This document shows positions 5,089 through 6,061 of a stretch of DNA of 6,061 nt, one piece after another. Within the stretch, counting starts at the first letter, position 1, and each line of letters starts with the position of its first letter. The stretch is from Deltaproteobacteria bacterium CG_4_8_14_3_um_filter_43_13. Its GTDB lineage: Bacteria > Desulfobacterota > UBA8473. A model generated the notes under the pieces. It had not been told where the DNA came from. It did no database searches and saw nothing but the letters and a program-made list of their open reading frames with translations. Position numbers and translations under genes: made by a program. The stretch is taken from contig PFIF01000155.1 in NCBI GenBank assembly GCA_002782605.1, forward strand, positions 13,566 through 19,626, written 5' to 3'.

Positions 5089-5750
5089 TGATATCTCCCT
5101 CCCATGTTCATCCAGAGAGAGGGGTCTACGCAAGGGGATACCGGTTCGTAGCTGGAGTCGATGAGGCAGGAAGAGGGCCTCTGGCAGGCCCTGTAGTTGC
5201 TGCTGCTGTTATCCTTCCTGAGAACCATACTATCCAGGGTATTGCAGATTCTAAGAAGCTATCCGCTCATAGAAGAGAAATACTATTCAGTGAAATCTAT
5301 AGACAGGCTGAAGCAGTAGGTGTTGGTATTGTAGATCAAAGAGAGATTGAAAGAATCAATATCCTTCAGGCCAGCCTTAAAGCAATGCAATCAGCCGTAG
5401 CTGCCTTAAATTCTCAAGTCGACTATATCCTGGTCGATGGTATACATTCTATCCCAACCCAAATCCCTCAATCAGCCATCAAAAAAGGCGATACCATTAG
5501 TCCTTCCATTGCTGCTGCGTCCATCATTGCCAAGGTTACTCGAGACAGAATCATGGTTGAATACCACAGCATATATCCCCAGTACAATTTTGCCAGGAAT
5601 AAAGGATACGGCACAGAAGAGCATATGCAGGCGATTAAAAGATCCGGGTGCTGTGAAATCCACAGAAAAACCTTTAGAGGAGTAAAAGAGTATTTAAGTG
5701 TGAATCGTAAATCGGAAGTCGTGAATCGTGAATGGGGAGACGATGACTGA
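5088..5750 (+). CDS. rnhB: Ribonuclease HII
   Basis: RNase HII cuts the RNA strand of RNA-DNA hybrids and nicks at single ribonucleotides in DNA. From the ATG at 5088 it has 220 residues. Seen: VAGVDEAGRGPLAGPV with catalytic Asp25 and Glu26 and the GRG loop (28-30), DSKKLS (54-59), ILVDG with Asp117, KKGD with Asp135, IAAASIIAKVTRDR (141-154), and NKGYGT with Tyr174, the residue family structures implicate in sensing the ribonucleotide. The full DEDD set is present, so it should be active. An alternative TTG at 5082 adds only two residues; the ATG overlapping the rplS stop is preferred. The tail from about residue 205 (VNRKSEVVNREWGDDD) is encoded by the repeat at 5698-5737 and is unlike the family. 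The gene overlaps yraN by 8 bases. Confidence 0.97.
   Translation: MISPSHVHPERGVYARGYRFVAGVDEAGRGPLAGPVVAAAVILPENHTIQGIADSKKLSAHRREILFSEIYRQAEAVGVGIVDQREIERINILQASLKAMQSAVAALNSQVDYILVDGIHSIPTQIPQSAIKKGDTISPSIAAASIIAKVTRDRIMVEYHSIYPQYNFARNKGYGTEEHMQAIKRSGCCEIHRKTFRGVKEYLSVNRKSEVVNREWGDDD
5698..5737. repeat. GTGAATC-type repeat block inside the 3' end of rnhB
   Basis: A second copy of the repeat seen before rplS, identical over AGTCGTGAATCGTGAATGGG (5717-5736 and 4686-4705) and similar but diverged to the left (GTGAATCGTAAATCGG). It lies in the rnhB frame and encodes residues 205-217 of RNase HII. Its right end, GGGGAG, forms the SD sequence of yraN. No inverted ends or flanking duplication are visible. 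Confidence 0.7.
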
Positions 5751-6061
5751 AAAAAGGATCTCCCTGGGTAAAAGAGGAGAGGAAATCGCGGTTTCATATT
5801 TGAAGGGGTTAAAATATAAGATTGTTGAGAGAAACTATACATGTAAGTTTGGAGAGGTGGATATTATAGCAAAAGACAAAAAGACTTTCACGTTTATCGA
5901 AGTGAAGACCAGGTCATCCCTGGAGTATGGTCATCCCTACCAGATGGTAAATAAGAAAAAACAGCACCAAATCTCTAAGGTGGCTTTGAATTATATAAAC
6001 AAAAACAACCTGCAGAATTTGGATGCCCGTTTCGATGTGGTTGCAGTTCACATCTCTGAAG
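5743..6061 (+). CDS. yraN: YraN/UPF0102 family protein, 5' part (runs off the right edge)
   Basis: A conserved small protein with a restriction-endonuclease-like fold; its cellular role is unsettled. The 106 visible residues begin MTEKRISLGKRGEEIAVSYL and show the family's nuclease-like core: FGEVDIIAKD with Asp40, then FIEVKTR with Glu53 and Lys55, a PD-(D/E)xK-type arrangement. These are followed by the KKKQHQISKVALNYI helix (71-85) and RFDVVAV (96-102). Most of the family's usual length of about 120 is present, and the frame is open at the edge. The ATG lies within the last codons of rnhB (8-base overlap), with GGGGAG (5733-5738) 4 bases ahead; this SD sequence belongs to the repeat block. 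Following rnhB is its common genomic position. Confidence 0.93.
   Translation, partial: MTEKRISLGKRGEEIAVSYLKGLKYKIVERNYTCKFGEVDIIAKDKKTFTFIEVKTRSSLEYGHPYQMVNKKKQHQISKVALNYINKNNLQNLDARFDVVAVHISE

Noticed and set aside
4648..5133. 161-codon minus-strand frame opposite rplS
   Set aside because: Antisense shadow of L19 and the repeat, with no family resemblance and no plausible minus-strand start signals.
5468..5842. 124-codon minus-strand frame opposite rnhB and yraN
   Set aside because: It lies antisense to two well-supported overlapping genes and resembles no known protein.
1..6061. tRNA, rRNA or SRP RNA (ffs) genes, riboswitches
   Set aside because: I looked for tRNA arms, rRNA-like stretches and the SRP RNA GGAA tetraloop helix in the non-coding gaps and saw none; the gaps are explained by repeats, promoter and ribosome binding sites.

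Overview
The window is a stretch of bacterial chromosome carrying a translation and protein-export housekeeping operon, all on the + strand. The order is ffh, rpsP, khpA, rimM, trmD, a SPOUT-type RNA methyltransferase gene, rplS, rnhB and yraN. Before it lies the 3' part of a cyclic-nucleotide-binding-domain protein gene. The yraN gene runs off the right edge. The sequence is moderately AT-rich, with mixed ATG/GTG starts and clear Shine-Dalgarno (SD) sequences. A methyltransferase of this family (Pfam Methyltrn_RNA_4-like) between trmD and rplS is an order I associate with Desulfobacterota, Nitrospirota and related anaerobic lineages. That placement is a low-confidence recollection. No marker here fixes the phylum.

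Layout: bases 3-467 hold the cNMP-binding protein tail. Bases 468-728 are non-coding and hold a good sigma-70-like promoter (498-526), a small inverted-repeat element (541-682) and the ffh ribosome binding site. Bases 729-3921 hold ffh, rpsP, khpA, rimM and trmD; the last three are tightly coupled. A second inverted-repeat element (3909-4061) sits across the trmD stop codon and fills the trmD-methyltransferase gap. Bases 4084-6061 hold the methyltransferase, rplS, rnhB and yraN. A third type of repeat, built on GTGAATC-like units, occurs before rplS (4666-4717) and inside the 3' end of rnhB (5698-5737).

How the genes work together: Ffh targets nascent membrane and secreted proteins. S16 and L19 are ribosomal proteins of the two subunits. 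RimM helps mature the 30S head, where S19 is its known partner. TrmD makes m1G37 in tRNA. KhpA is a small RNA-binding KH protein. RNase HII removes ribonucleotides from DNA. YraN is a conserved nuclease-fold protein of unknown role.

I see no novel defence, secretion or metabolic system. The most interesting signal is between the genes. Two MITE-like elements, each flanked by a direct repeat of about 8 bp, have inserted into an otherwise compact essential operon. One lies at the predicted transcription start of ffh. The other rewrote the C-terminus of TrmD and apparently broke an ancestral trmD-methyltransferase overlap, which can be reconstructed from the sequence. A separate repeat family encodes the tail of RNase HII and supplies the ribosome binding site of yraN.
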